The notes beneath the pieces are model-generated. The model made no database searches and was not told where the DNA came from. It saw only the letters and a program-made list of their open reading frames with translations. The translations under genes and the position numbers were made by a program. Below are positions 1 to 7,029 of a DNA stretch of 64,000 nt, in pieces. The DNA comes from Pontibacter sp. E15-1 (lineage in GTDB: Bacteria; Bacteroidota; Bacteroidia; Cytophagales; Hymenobacteraceae): positions 1-64,000 of the forward strand of contig NZ_JAKVIR010000030.1 in the NCBI RefSeq assembly GCF_022601975.1, written 5' to 3'. The stretch's first letter is position 1; every line of letters starts with the position of its first letter.

Positions 1-96
1 GCAAGACGCCTGAGCAAAGACTATGAGAAAGACAGAGTCAATGCCCAGAGCATGGTCTATTTGGCGATGATCTCTATTATGTTAAAAAGGCCTTAA
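1..96 (+). mobile_element. C-terminal remnant of an IS5-family transposase
   Basis: The first frame reads 31 residues (ARRLSKDYEKDRVNAQSM..., then VYLAMISIMLKRP) and stops at 94-96. This matches the conserved C-terminal block of IS5-type DDE transposases, where an RRL-x-xDYE stretch is followed by an alanine/isoleucine-rich helix ending in MLxRL. Only the end is in the window, so I cannot tell whether an intact element lies to the left. No terminal inverted repeat could be identified. The following open frame overlaps this end. Confidence 0.7.
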
Positions 97-179
97 TAGG
101 TTTTAAAACAGCTTCTAATCCTGAAAATAAGAAGGGGCAGGCAATAAAGAAGTATGTTGACCAGAACTTCAATTTCTCT

Positions 180-401
180 TTGACTCAAGAAAATAAGAAA
201 GGCCTTATTAAAGATTTAGCCTCAAGCTTTGTGGATGGAGAAATTTGCCACTATCTCTTTATCAAGAACTCAGTTAAAATTGGAGAGGGATTCGACAATT
301 GTGAAATAAATTACTTGAACCCTAAATACTTTCATTTGACGGCTGAACATCTTGAAATTTTAGGAGATGTATACATCCATTTAACCGATGAACTAAATTA
401 A
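180..401 (+). pseudogene. Hypothetical protein, probably 5'-truncated
   Basis: I do not recognise the product. The frame has its only possible start, a TTG, at 180, giving 73 residues. The same frame is open back to 27, with protein-like composition from about 66 onward (DDLYYVKKALIGF..., then a lysine-rich stretch), and contains no ATG, GTG or TTG before 180. That fits a gene whose 5' part was lost when the transposase fragment to the left arrived or rearranged. The visible product is AT-rich and acidic at its end (HLTAEHLEILGDVYIHLTDELN), with no signal peptide or membrane segment. The alternative is a small intact gene starting at TTG. Confidence 0.45.
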
Positions 402-403
402 AA

Positions 404-457
404 ATAGTATCCTACAACAAGATAGTATCCTACAACAAGATAGTATCCTACAACAAG
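404..457. repeat. Three perfect tandem copies of an 18-bp unit
   Basis: The unit ATAGTATCCTACAACAAG occurs at 404-421, 422-439 and 440-457 without a mismatch. The array starts 2 bp after the stop of the truncated gene. It has no spacers, so it is a simple tandem repeat and not a CRISPR array. Perfect identity suggests recent expansion. Confidence 0.95.
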
Positions 458-573
458 GTTTTATACCTTATGCTTCGGATGACAGCCTCGCACACGTTAT
501 ACACAAGACGTTAGCGGCAAAATACATAAGAAATGAAACTCGTATATTAGTAGAGTTTTTAAATGAAAAAAGC

Positions 574-795
574 ATGGCAGCAAAAACGGTAAATATAGAT
601 ACTATACTTAATCAGGTAAGGCAGCTTGATTATATGGACAAAATTAATTTATTGGAAAGGGTAATCTCATTGATCAAAAAAGAGAATGTGGTAAAAGAGC
701 AGGTGAAACTGACCTCAATTAATGGGCTAGGCTCTGAAATTTGGGAAAATATGGATTTAGATAAGTATGTGGAGAATGAGAGACAATGGGACTAA
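574..795 (+). CDS. Putative antitoxin of a PIN-type toxin-antitoxin pair
   Basis: This 73-residue protein has a helical N-terminal half (IDTILNQVRQLDYMDKINLLERVISLIKKE). Its C-terminal tail (LTSINGLGSEIWENMDLDKYVENERQWD) resembles tails that antitoxins thread into a PIN partner. The assignment rests mainly on context: the stop at 793-795 overlaps the ATG of the PIN gene by 10 bp, the usual antitoxin-first arrangement with coupled translation. The DNA-binding fold is not clear from sequence, so the family is left unnamed. ATG at 574 is the first start in the frame. Base composition is AT-richer than the chromosomal genes to the right, consistent with acquisition. Confidence 0.65.
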   Translation: MAAKTVNIDTILNQVRQLDYMDKINLLERVISLIKKENVVKEQVKLTSINGLGSEIWENMDLDKYVENERQWD

Positions 796-1220
796 TAAAG
801 TTCAAATCACAAAAAGTCTTTCTGGACACAGCCCCGCTAATTTATTTTATAGAAGGTAATACAGTCTACCAAACAAGTCTGATTAAACTATTTACCGCTT
901 ATGATAATGGTGACTTTTCATTCATTACCTCTACGCTAACGCTTCTGGAAGTTCTCGTTCAACCAATGAAATTGAATCGGCAAGATTTAGTTGAGCAATT
1001 TCAACGCATTTTATCCGAAGCATTAGGTATAGAATTAGTTGAAATTACAGCGGCTGTCGCAGTTAAAGCAGCTGAATTAAGAGCAAAATATGGATTAAAA
1101 ACACCAGACTCTATCCAAGTTGCAACAGCTGTAACAAATGAAGCAAAGTATTTTCTGACAAACGACATTAGGCTAAAAACAGTCAAGGAAATTGTAACTG
1201 TTACTCCGAATGATTTATAG
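786..1220 (+). CDS. PIN-domain ribonuclease toxin (VapC-like)
   Basis: This 144-residue single-domain protein is a likely Mg2+-dependent endoribonuclease that cleaves cellular RNA when its antitoxin is lost. The acidic PIN residues are visible: D14 in FLDTAPLIYFIEG, E55 in TLLEVL, D108 in KTPDSIQVATA and D127 in FLTNDIRLK. The length is normal for VapC-type toxins and all four positions are filled, so it should be catalytically competent. It overlaps the upstream antitoxin gene by 10 bp. The RNA target cannot be predicted. Its low GC content matches its partner and differs from the lactonase gene downstream. Confidence 0.85.
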   Translation: MGLIKFKSQKVFLDTAPLIYFIEGNTVYQTSLIKLFTAYDNGDFSFITSTLTLLEVLVQPMKLNRQDLVEQFQRILSEALGIELVEITAAVAVKAAELRAKYGLKTPDSIQVATAVTNEAKYFLTNDIRLKTVKEIVTVTPNDL

Positions 1221-1520
1221 AAGCATATTGCTCAACCAAATGCGTACTTAACCCTACTCCCGGCAGCTTCAACTACACAGTGCCGAGCGGGAAAACGCGA
1301 CCCAGCTTAAGAAGGGCCGCTACCCCAGGCGTGGAGCGCAAAGCAAGCTATGGAATAAGGCTGTTTGAGTTTTGAAATAACCGCTATATTCTCGAGTTAA
1401 CGTAAAAGTACTCACCTATTGGCCGGGGGGTATAGTTGGTGGTTTAGGCAGGCCGAGGCTACCGGAGTTGCGAAGCGTTCCATACATTGTTATCTAGAAA
1501 AGTTTATTTATACATCCTCC
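1221..1520. other. 300-bp gap between the toxin gene and the lactonase gene
   Basis: No gene, RNA or clear repeat is visible here. An open frame leads into the lactonase gene from a TTG at 1419, but its first 34 residues (MAGGYSWWFRQAEATG...) precede a complete signal peptide and are best read as 5' untranslated sequence. GC content rises through this gap, marking the boundary between accessory and core-like DNA. Confidence 0.5.
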
Positions 1521-2441
1521 ATGAAGCATCCTGTAAATTTTATCGCCGCTTTGGGTATAGCACTGCTACAGTTCTTGCCTGCCTTGTCGTTTGCCCAAAT
1601 CACAGACAAGAATTCGATAGTCGCAAAGGGGGCGCAGGTCGAGAAGCTGGGCGAGGGGTATACCTTTACCGAAGGCCCGGCAGTGGACGCGGAGGGAAAT
1701 GTGTACTTCACGGATCAGCCCAACGATAAGATTATCCGCTGGGATGCGGCTACCGGCGAACTGAGCACCTTTCTGGACAAAACGGGCCGCTCCAACGGCA
1801 TGTACTTCGACCAAAAGGGCAATCTGGTTACCACCGCCGACAGCACCAACGCGATCTGGGCCTTCGACAAAGCAGGCAAGCACACTGTGCTGGTCACCGA
1901 TTTTGAGGGCAAGCTGTTGAACGGGCCCAACGACCTTTGGATAGCCCCCAATGGCGGAATGTACATCACGGACCCGCTGTACAAGCGCGGCTACTGGACC
2001 CGCGACCCGGAAATGCAGCCGGACGGCGAACACCTCTATTACCTGGCACCTGGCAGCAGTCGACTTATCAAAGCAGACGATAGCATGGAAAAGCCCAACG
2101 GTATTGTAGGCACTCCAAACGGCCGGAAACTATATGTGGCGGATATCGGCGCAGATAAAACCTATGTATATGACATTGCCGCAGACGGCTCCCTCAAGAA
2201 CAAAAAGCTGTTTGCCCCGAAGGGGTCGGATGGCATGACCATCGATAGCAAAGGCAACATTTACCTCACGGGCAAAGGCGTGACCGTGTTCAACAAAAAA
2301 GGCGAGCAAATTGCCCACATCCCGATTGATGCAGGCTGGACGGCCAACGTGGTGTTCGGTGGGAAAGACCGCAAAACGCTTTTCATCACCGCCATGGACG
2401 CCGTATACGCCCTGAAAATGAAAGTAAAAGGCGTACAGTAA
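1521..2441 (+). CDS. SMP-30/gluconolactonase/LRE family protein, secreted
   Basis: This 306-residue six-bladed beta-propeller hydrolase is likely periplasmic and opens sugar lactones or related substrates with a bound divalent metal. Family marks are GEGYTFTEGPAVDAEGNVYFTDQPNDKIIRW near the mature N-terminus (metal-ligand Glu in TEGP), LNGPNDLWIAPNGGMYITDPLY in the middle (Asn and Asp ligands), and EKPNGIVGTPNGRKLYVAD. I chose the ATG at 1521 because it begins a clean signal peptide (MKHPVNFIAALGIALLQFLP, then ALSFAQ). The TTG-initiated longer frame would bury it. The gene stands alone, so the substrate is not indicated by its neighbours. Confidence 0.85.
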   Translation: MKHPVNFIAALGIALLQFLPALSFAQITDKNSIVAKGAQVEKLGEGYTFTEGPAVDAEGNVYFTDQPNDKIIRWDAATGELSTFLDKTGRSNGMYFDQKGNLVTTADSTNAIWAFDKAGKHTVLVTDFEGKLLNGPNDLWIAPNGGMYITDPLYKRGYWTRDPEMQPDGEHLYYLAPGSSRLIKADDSMEKPNGIVGTPNGRKLYVADIGADKTYVYDIAADGSLKNKKLFAPKGSDGMTIDSKGNIYLTGKGVTVFNKKGEQIAHIPIDAGWTANVVFGGKDRKTLFITAMDAVYALKMKVKGVQ

Positions 2442-2550
2442 TCATCCGAACTCCCCTCCTCATTTCGAAGGATGGTATACATCAGTAGCAACGAATTCTC
2501 AGGTAGGCAGTTTCGTACTTGCCTGCCTGTGGCTCGTGAGCTACTCATGT

Positions 2551-2671
2551 TGGGCCTCTGGCCCAGTCGGGTAGCATACCCGACTTTATTGATAAGCACG
2601 GATTACAAATCCGCGCCATGATAAGAAGCCTCTTCAGCCTTAAAACTCCCCTCCTTAATTTCAAGGAGGGG
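2551..2671. repeat. Hairpin cassette, copy 1 (REP-like)
   Basis: Four short palindromes follow one another: TGGGCC-TCT-GGCCCA (2551-2565), GTCGGGT-AGCAT-ACCCGAC (2566-2584), GCaCGGATT-ACA-AATCCGcGC (2596-2616) and CCCCTCCTT-AATTTC-AAGGAGGGG (2648-2671). The stretch 2591-2671 recurs at 2800-2880 with few differences. The last stem also resembles a terminator. Dispersed REP-type elements mobilised by Y1 (RAYT) transposases look like this in general, but no such transposase gene is present in the window. Confidence 0.8.
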
Positions 2672-2774
2672 TAGTTCTAACACCTTGGTGTTCTCTATTC
2701 TGTATATGAACCAGCTGGGCCTTGCAGCATTACATGCCACGGACATCCTGCCACAACATTAGGCTACTGGCCCA

Positions 2775-2880
2775 TTCGAGTCACAGACTCGAAATTATTG
2801 AAAGGCACGGATTACAAATCCGCGCCATGATAAGGAGCCGCTGCTGCCTTAAAACTCCCCTCCTTATTTTCAAGGAGGGG
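2775..2880. repeat. Hairpin cassette, copy 2 (REP-like)
   Basis: This is a second copy of the cassette at 2551-2671. It contains TTCGAGT-CACAG-ACTCGAA (2775-2793), the same GGATT-ACA-AATCC hairpin (2805-2825) and the same CCCCTCCTT/AAGGAGGGG stem (2857-2865 and 2872-2880). The second hairpin differs in sequence from copy 1 but keeps the palindrome, as expected if structure is what is conserved. The two copies plus spacer fill the gap between two convergent genes (2442-2950). A degenerate third CCCCTCCT stem begins at about 2451. Confidence 0.8.
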
Positions 2881-2950
2881 CAGGGGGTGGTCTTACACAA
2901 GCAGAACCTGAAGCCTCAAGAAGGTATAAACAAAATCTGCTTTACTTCTT

Positions 2951-5155
2951 TTACAACAGCAGCAACCCCTTCTCCCGCAATTCAAACCAACTCGGCGAGG
3001 CCAGGAACTCGGTAAAGCTCAGGTGCGCGTCCGTCGGGAAGGTTGCTTCCAGTTGCTTTAGCAGCACCGGCGCTGTATGGTCGGGGTGTATCTTTTGCAG
3101 CGCATCAAACAGCCACTGCCCGATGTTGGCAGTCGTCTTCACCTGAAAATCCTCGCCTTTCTCATAGAACGTGAGCACACAGCGCTCAATCGTCTGACCT
3201 TTTTTGGCGATCATGGTGAGCTCCAGTTCCGGCTGGTTGCCCAGCCACAATACGCGGGCGTTCGGTCGCTCTGCATCTGGTTTCTGGGGGTGCTGGATGG
3301 CTTTGTAGATCAGGTCCGGGCGGGTTTTCACACGTGGAACCTTGAAATCGAACCAGAACGAGAGCGGCTGCTCCAGTCCCACGCCGTGCATGTAATTGTA
3401 AATCGCCTTGGCCAGGCCCTGCCCGAACAGCTCGTGGTCGGTGCCGGTGGGGTCGTCGTGCCAGAGGTCGTTGTTGGCGAAGGGCCCTTCCTCCGGGCCG
3501 ACTTTCACCACGCCATACTTCTCCGGGTTCTTGCCCACGGGGCTGTGCGCCGTCATGCTGAAGCGGTGCCAGTAGCCTGACTGTATCACGTTGTTGATGA
3601 ACAGCTGCCGCACCACTTCCAGCGAGTCGACGGTTTCCTGGGCGGTCTGTGTCGGGAAGCCATACATTAGGTAGGCGTGCACCATAATGCCCGCCTGCGT
3701 GAACGCGTCGGTTACGCGGGCTACCTGCTCAATGCTCACGCCCTTCTCCATCAGTTCCAGCAGCCTGTCAGAAGCCACCTCCAGCCCCCCTGACACGGCA
3801 ATACAGCCCGAGGCGGCCAAAAGGCGGCACAAGTCCGGGGAGAATGTTTTCTCAAAGCGGATGTTACCCCACCACGAGATCTTGACACCCCTTCGGATCA
3901 ATTCAATGGCCATGTCGCGGAGCGGGGCAGGCGGCGCGGCCTCGTCCACAAAATGGAAACCGGTCTGCCCGGTCTGGGCGATGATCTGCTCGATGCGATC
4001 GACCAGCAGCGTGGCCGGGGCCACCTCGTAGCGGTTTATATAGTCTAAGGTGATGTCGCAGAAAGAGCAGCGCTTCCAGTAGCAGCCGTGGGCGATGGTG
4101 AGTTTGTTCCAGCGGCCGTCGCTCCAAAGGCGGTGCATCGGGTTGATCACGTCGATCACCGAAAGGTAGTCCTGCAACGGCAGGTCGCTGTAGTCGGGCG
4201 TCCCGATTTCAGTGTGCGGCACATCGGCGTCGGTGCTGCCGTTGCTATACTGCACCTCGCCCTCAGCCAGTACAAACGTGCGCTGCAAGGCCTCCGCGTC
4301 GCGCTGGCCCTGCAGGTGCTCCAGCAGTTTAAGCCAGGGTCCCTCGCCATCATCCAATGTCACAAAGTCGATGTAGTTGAACAGGCGCGGCTCGCGCAGG
4401 CTGCGCAGCTCGGTGTTGGGGTAGCCGCCGCCCATCGTGGTTTTTATGTGCGGATACTTCGCTTTTATATACTGCGCCATCCGGAGGCCGCCATACAGGT
4501 TGCCCGGAAAGGGTATGGAGAAGCCAACCACGGTGGGCTGCACCGCCTGCAGGCGCTCCTCCAGCAGTTCAAGCAGCAGTTGGTCCACCAGGTTGGGGGT
4601 TTCCTGCAGCGCCTCTTCCATGGGGTCGAAGTGCGTGGCCGACATGGCCAGGCTGTCGGCATAGCGGCTGAAGGCAAAGTAAGGGCAGATCGTTTCCTTA
4701 ATCAGGTCGCCGAGGTCCTCTAAATACAGCGTGGCCAGGTAGCGCGCCCTGTCGGTGATGCCCATGCTGCCAAAAGCCCAGTCGATGTCCTCCACCTGGT
4801 CGAAGCGGGCGGCCTCGGGCAGAAAGCGGCTGAAGCTGATCTGCTGTGCCAGCGTGTTGTCCTTGTTCTGGAGAAAGCGGATCACGGGCTCAATCGTCTG
4901 CAGGTACTCGCGCTTGAGGCGCAGCATCCGCAGACTATTGTCCGACAACGCATACCCGCCTGCCTCGATGGCATCGAAGATCTGTTGCAGCCCTTTGCGG
5001 CTGAACATGCGCAGCACCAGTTCTATCCCCATATCGGCCTGTGTCACCTGATGGCCGCGGCCCGTTAAAAAGCCTTTCAGGTAAGCCGTGGCGGGGTATG
5101 GGGTGTTGAGCTGGGTAAGTGGGGGCGTGATGAGCAGTATGGCTGGTTTCTCCAA
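2951..5155 (-). CDS. B12-binding-domain radical SAM protein of unknown reaction
   Basis: This 734-residue protein has an N-terminal segment of cobalamin-binding type (LLITPPLTQLNTPYPATAYL at the start; TVVGFSIPFPGNLYGGLRMA around 208-227; MGGGYPNTELR around 241) followed by a radical SAM core. The iron-sulfur cysteines are C358, C363 and C366 in HGCYWKRCSFCD, a CX4CX2C spacing where the textbook motif is CX3CX2C. GGLEVASDRLL and a long C-terminal extension follow. The class carries out methyl transfers or rearrangements using SAM and sometimes cobalamin. The substrate is not evident and no partner peptide or enzyme gene adjoins it. The ATG at 5155 directly precedes the hydrophobic first strand of the domain. 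Confidence 0.85.
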   Translation of the reverse strand: MEKPAILLITPPLTQLNTPYPATAYLKGFLTGRGHQVTQADMGIELVLRMFSRKGLQQIFDAIEAGGYALSDNSLRMLRLKREYLQTIEPVIRFLQNKDNTLAQQISFSRFLPEAARFDQVEDIDWAFGSMGITDRARYLATLYLEDLGDLIKETICPYFAFSRYADSLAMSATHFDPMEEALQETPNLVDQLLLELLEERLQAVQPTVVGFSIPFPGNLYGGLRMAQYIKAKYPHIKTTMGGGYPNTELRSLREPRLFNYIDFVTLDDGEGPWLKLLEHLQGQRDAEALQRTFVLAEGEVQYSNGSTDADVPHTEIGTPDYSDLPLQDYLSVIDVINPMHRLWSDGRWNKLTIAHGCYWKRCSFCDITLDYINRYEVAPATLLVDRIEQIIAQTGQTGFHFVDEAAPPAPLRDMAIELIRRGVKISWWGNIRFEKTFSPDLCRLLAASGCIAVSGGLEVASDRLLELMEKGVSIEQVARVTDAFTQAGIMVHAYLMYGFPTQTAQETVDSLEVVRQLFINNVIQSGYWHRFSMTAHSPVGKNPEKYGVVKVGPEEGPFANNDLWHDDPTGTDHELFGQGLAKAIYNYMHGVGLEQPLSFWFDFKVPRVKTRPDLIYKAIQHPQKPDAERPNARVLWLGNQPELELTMIAKKGQTIERCVLTFYEKGEDFQVKTTANIGQWLFDALQKIHPDHTAPVLLKQLEATFPTDAHLSFTEFLASPSWFELREKGLLLL

Positions 5156-5202
5156 AATAAAATCAATATAAAATGACTGGGCGCGTGGGCGCTTACAGGC
5201 GC

Positions 5203-5210
5203 AAAGTTAC
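5203..5210 (-). promoter_or_regulatory. -7 box for the radical SAM gene
   Basis: On the minus strand the sequence reads TAACTTTG, matching the Bacteroidota TAnnTTTG box, about 48 bp before the ATG. A TTG lies about 21 bp further upstream as a possible -33 element. Confidence 0.5.
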
Positions 5211-5367
5211 GCAAAATAGTGCAGTCGCTGGCAACGGTGCCCTGGCAACAGCCCTCGCTGCCGGGGAGTTCAATATCCAGATTATATATAACCGTATCTA
5301 TATTTTGACTACTTGATATGAAAGAATAAATATTTTGTATAAAAACTTTTATGTTGAAAAAAATTCA

Positions 5368-5375
5368 TATATTTG
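5368..5375 (+). promoter_or_regulatory. -7 box for the lipoprotein gene at 5451
   Basis: TATATTTG fits TAnnTTTG, in an AT-rich setting 75 bp before the start codon. A T-rich stretch 17-18 bp upstream could serve as the -33 region, but no clean TTTG is present there. Confidence 0.5.
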
Positions 5376-5450
5376 TAACGTTCTATATAAGAACAAAATG
5401 ATTATACGCCTCTGGCAACCTGTTACCAACGCACCCTAATCGCCCTTATC

Positions 5451-5990
5451 ATGTTTTCACGAAAAAATATTCAGATGATTGTGACGGTTGCTTTGCTGAT
5501 CATGGCAGCAGCCTGTTCGCTTTTTAAGCAGGATGTGAACGTTCCGCAGACGTTTGAGCTACGCCTGGACCGTCCGGCCGGTGCCGCCCAGCAGTTTGCC
5601 GTTTTGAAGGACGTGGACACGAACACAGAGGAACTGAAGAAATACAAAGGTGACGTGGAGTCTTTCGACATCAACTCCATTACATATAGGATTGAGGATT
5701 TTAAGGGCCACAGCGATGCGGTTATCTCCGGCAACCTGGAGTTTGCCGTTTCTGGCAGCAGCGAGTTTACCGTGCTGGACACGATATCGGACCTGCACCT
5801 GCGGAAGATGCAGGAAAGCGGCCAGCCGAACACCGTGGTGCTGCACGACCAGGCCGTGAAGCAAAAGCTGGCCATGCTCCTGCAGCGCGGCAGTGTGGTT
5901 ACCTTCCGCCTGAACGCCACCACCACAGACAGCCCGATCGCCGCCAGCCTGATCGTGGCCATCGACACGAAAATGACTGTGGAGCTGTAA
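5451..5990 (+). CDS. Hypothetical lipoprotein
   Basis: This 179-residue protein has a signal peptide ending in a lipobox (LLIMAAAC, lipidated Cys22), so it should be anchored in the periplasm or outer membrane. The mature part is rich in beta-type alternation (TFELRLDRPAGAAQQFAVL, SGSSEFTVLDTISDLHLRKM, GSVVTFRLNATTTDSPIAA). I do not recognise a family. It has its own promoter and is followed by a bidirectional terminator, so it is probably a single-gene transcript. Confidence 0.75.
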   Translation: MFSRKNIQMIVTVALLIMAAACSLFKQDVNVPQTFELRLDRPAGAAQQFAVLKDVDTNTEELKKYKGDVESFDINSITYRIEDFKGHSDAVISGNLEFAVSGSSEFTVLDTISDLHLRKMQESGQPNTVVLHDQAVKQKLAMLLQRGSVVTFRLNATTTDSPIAASLIVAIDTKMTVEL

Positions 5991-6025
5991 GGAAAAACCG
6001 CTCCGTAGCTATACCATACCATCTG

Positions 6026-6056
6026 AAAGCCTGCACCGCGTGCAGGCTTTTTTTAT
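6026..6056. terminator. Bidirectional rho-independent terminator
   Basis: AAAGCCTGCAC-CGC-GTGCAGGCTTT forms an 11-bp perfect stem followed by T residues on the plus strand and preceded by A residues. It serves the convergent lipoprotein and DUF2798-type genes. Confidence 0.9.
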
Positions 6057-6277
6057 TTGACTACTTTGCTGGCGACGTAGTTTACGGCTGGCACAATGGC
6101 GAGCACCGTCACGGCGATCAGAACGAAAAACACCAGGGTGCTGTTCAGCCACCGGCCCGCAAAGCCAGCGGAAAACCCGAAGGTATAAATCTGGAGGGCA
6201 GAGCCCAGAAACAGGCTAACCAGCCCGATCAGCAGCAGGCTGCGTTTCAGCTGCGGCGAGAGCACTTGTTTTTTCAT
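6053..6277 (-). CDS. DUF2798-type small membrane protein
   Basis: This 74-residue protein has two predicted membrane helices (about 13-35, LLLIGLVSLFLGSALQIYTFG, and about 46-70, STLVFFVLIAVTVLAIVPAVN) joined by a short loop, with a basic N-terminus. This is the layout of DUF2798 proteins, inner-membrane proteins of unknown function. The stop overlaps the tail of the shared terminator. A TACCTTTG box at 6298-6305 on the minus strand gives a short leader and supports the ATG at 6277. Confidence 0.65.
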   Translation of the reverse strand: MKKQVLSPQLKRSLLLIGLVSLFLGSALQIYTFGFSAGFAGRWLNSTLVFFVLIAVTVLAIVPAVNYVASKVVK

Positions 6278-6297
6278 AAGCGAATACCGTAAGGGCG

Positions 6298-6305
6298 CAA
6301 AGGTA
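6298..6305 (-). promoter_or_regulatory. -7 box for the DUF2798-type gene
   Basis: TACCTTTG on the minus strand, 20 bp before the ATG at 6277, matches TAnnTTTG. Confidence 0.5.
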
Positions 6306-6329
6306 TGCAGCGGCAGGCAGATATGTGTG

Positions 6330-6497
6330 TCAGGCGTGCCCTTTTTCTGCCTCCTCGTCTTCTTTGGCCGCGTCGCCAGCTTGCTTCTCTCCTGGTTGCG
6401 GTGGCGGCGACTGCTTGTCCTGCTTCACTTTTTCTATGTCCGACGAGTCGTCTTTTGTGGTTTCTGTCATTGGTTGTTTCGGCTTGTTGTCTTGCAT
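6330..6497 (-). CDS. Small highly charged hypothetical protein (55 aa)
   Basis: An ATG at 6497 opens a 55-residue frame reading MQDNKPKQPMTETTKDDSSD, IEKVKQDKQSPPPQPGEKQA, GDAAKEDEEAEKGHA. It has no hydrophobic residues to speak of, so it should be intrinsically disordered and soluble. The overlapping plus-strand frames are hydrophobic mirror images of this charged sequence and look like shadows. Its style matches the 61-residue protein at 13332-13517. I know no function for either. Confidence is limited by the short length. Confidence 0.5.
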   Translation of the reverse strand: MQDNKPKQPMTETTKDDSSDIEKVKQDKQSPPPQPGEKQAGDAAKEDEEAEKGHA

Positions 6498-6650
6498 GGG
6501 GTTTTGGTTTTGGTGGGATAGTCTGTTTACGGAGCGATGCGTGCCGTGGTGCCACTATTTCAACAATAAGCCTGCGGCGGACGTACATGAAGGGGTTGGC
6601 TGCCAGAAATGCAGCCGAAATATATGTTTAACCGGAAAGAGACGAATCAG

Positions 6651-6953
6651 ATGAACAGCAATAAACTTAAGACACCTTTACTTACGCTGGGCGTAGCGGC
6701 GCTAACCACCTTTGGGCTGGCTTCCTGTAGCACAGGCACTGAGCCGGGCGACGTCAACATCGAGCGGAGCGATATAAAAGACGAGGGGTCGATGATAGGG
6801 GATGAGGACAATGAGGCCACCCGCGACAGCGACACTACCGACCTGGAGGAAAAATACTACGGCGACGACCGCAAAAACAGCGGCGAGGCCATCGGCGACG
6901 GTGCCTACGACGGCAAGGGCGATGGCAAGCAGCGCGACGAGGTGAAACAGTAG
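6651..6953 (+). CDS. Small acidic lipoprotein
   Basis: This 100-residue protein starts at ATG 6651 with a lipoprotein signal (MNSNKLKTPLLTLGVAALTT, then FGLASC, lipidated Cys26). The mature part is low-complexity and strongly acidic (DIKDEGSMIGDEDNEATRD, DDRKNSGEAIGDGAYDGKGD), so it is probably disordered and could bind cations. An upstream ATG in the same frame would put 14 charged residues before the signal, so I prefer the later start. No family is recognised. A strong terminator follows directly. Confidence 0.65.
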   Translation: MNSNKLKTPLLTLGVAALTTFGLASCSTGTEPGDVNIERSDIKDEGSMIGDEDNEATRDSDTTDLEEKYYGDDRKNSGEAIGDGAYDGKGDGKQRDEVKQ

Positions 6954-6970
6954 ACACGCAGACAGGTATA

Positions 6971-7008
6971 AAAAAAGCGCCTTCCCGGCTTTCGGGGAGG
7001 CGCTTTTT
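6971..7008 (+). terminator. Terminator after the acidic lipoprotein gene
   Basis: AAAAAAGCGCCTTCCC and GGGGAGGCGCTTTTT form a long GC-rich stem flanked by A and T runs, beginning 18 bp after the stop codon. Confidence 0.85.
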
Positions 7009-7029
7009 GCATCTGGGGCAAGCCAGGTT

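Larger units (their letters stand above)
5156..5450. other. 295-bp divergent intergenic region
   Basis: The gap lies between the start of the radical SAM gene (minus) and a lipoprotein gene (plus) and carries a promoter-like box on each strand, listed separately. The central part is a GC-rich stretch with no gene or strong repeat. The part after about 5280 is AT-rich, as expected of a promoter region. Confidence 0.5.

Noticed and set aside
404-457. CRISPR-like array
   Set aside because: The 18-bp units are directly adjacent with no spacers, only three copies exist and there are no cas genes.
1419-1520. N-terminal extension of the lactonase
   Set aside because: It would start at TTG and place 34 residues before a complete signal peptide beginning at ATG 1521.
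6305-6654. Plus-strand hydrophobic frames of about 100 codons
   Set aside because: They mirror a charged minus-strand frame and run into the next gene's leader. Their Cys/Trp/Phe-rich composition is typical of antisense reading.
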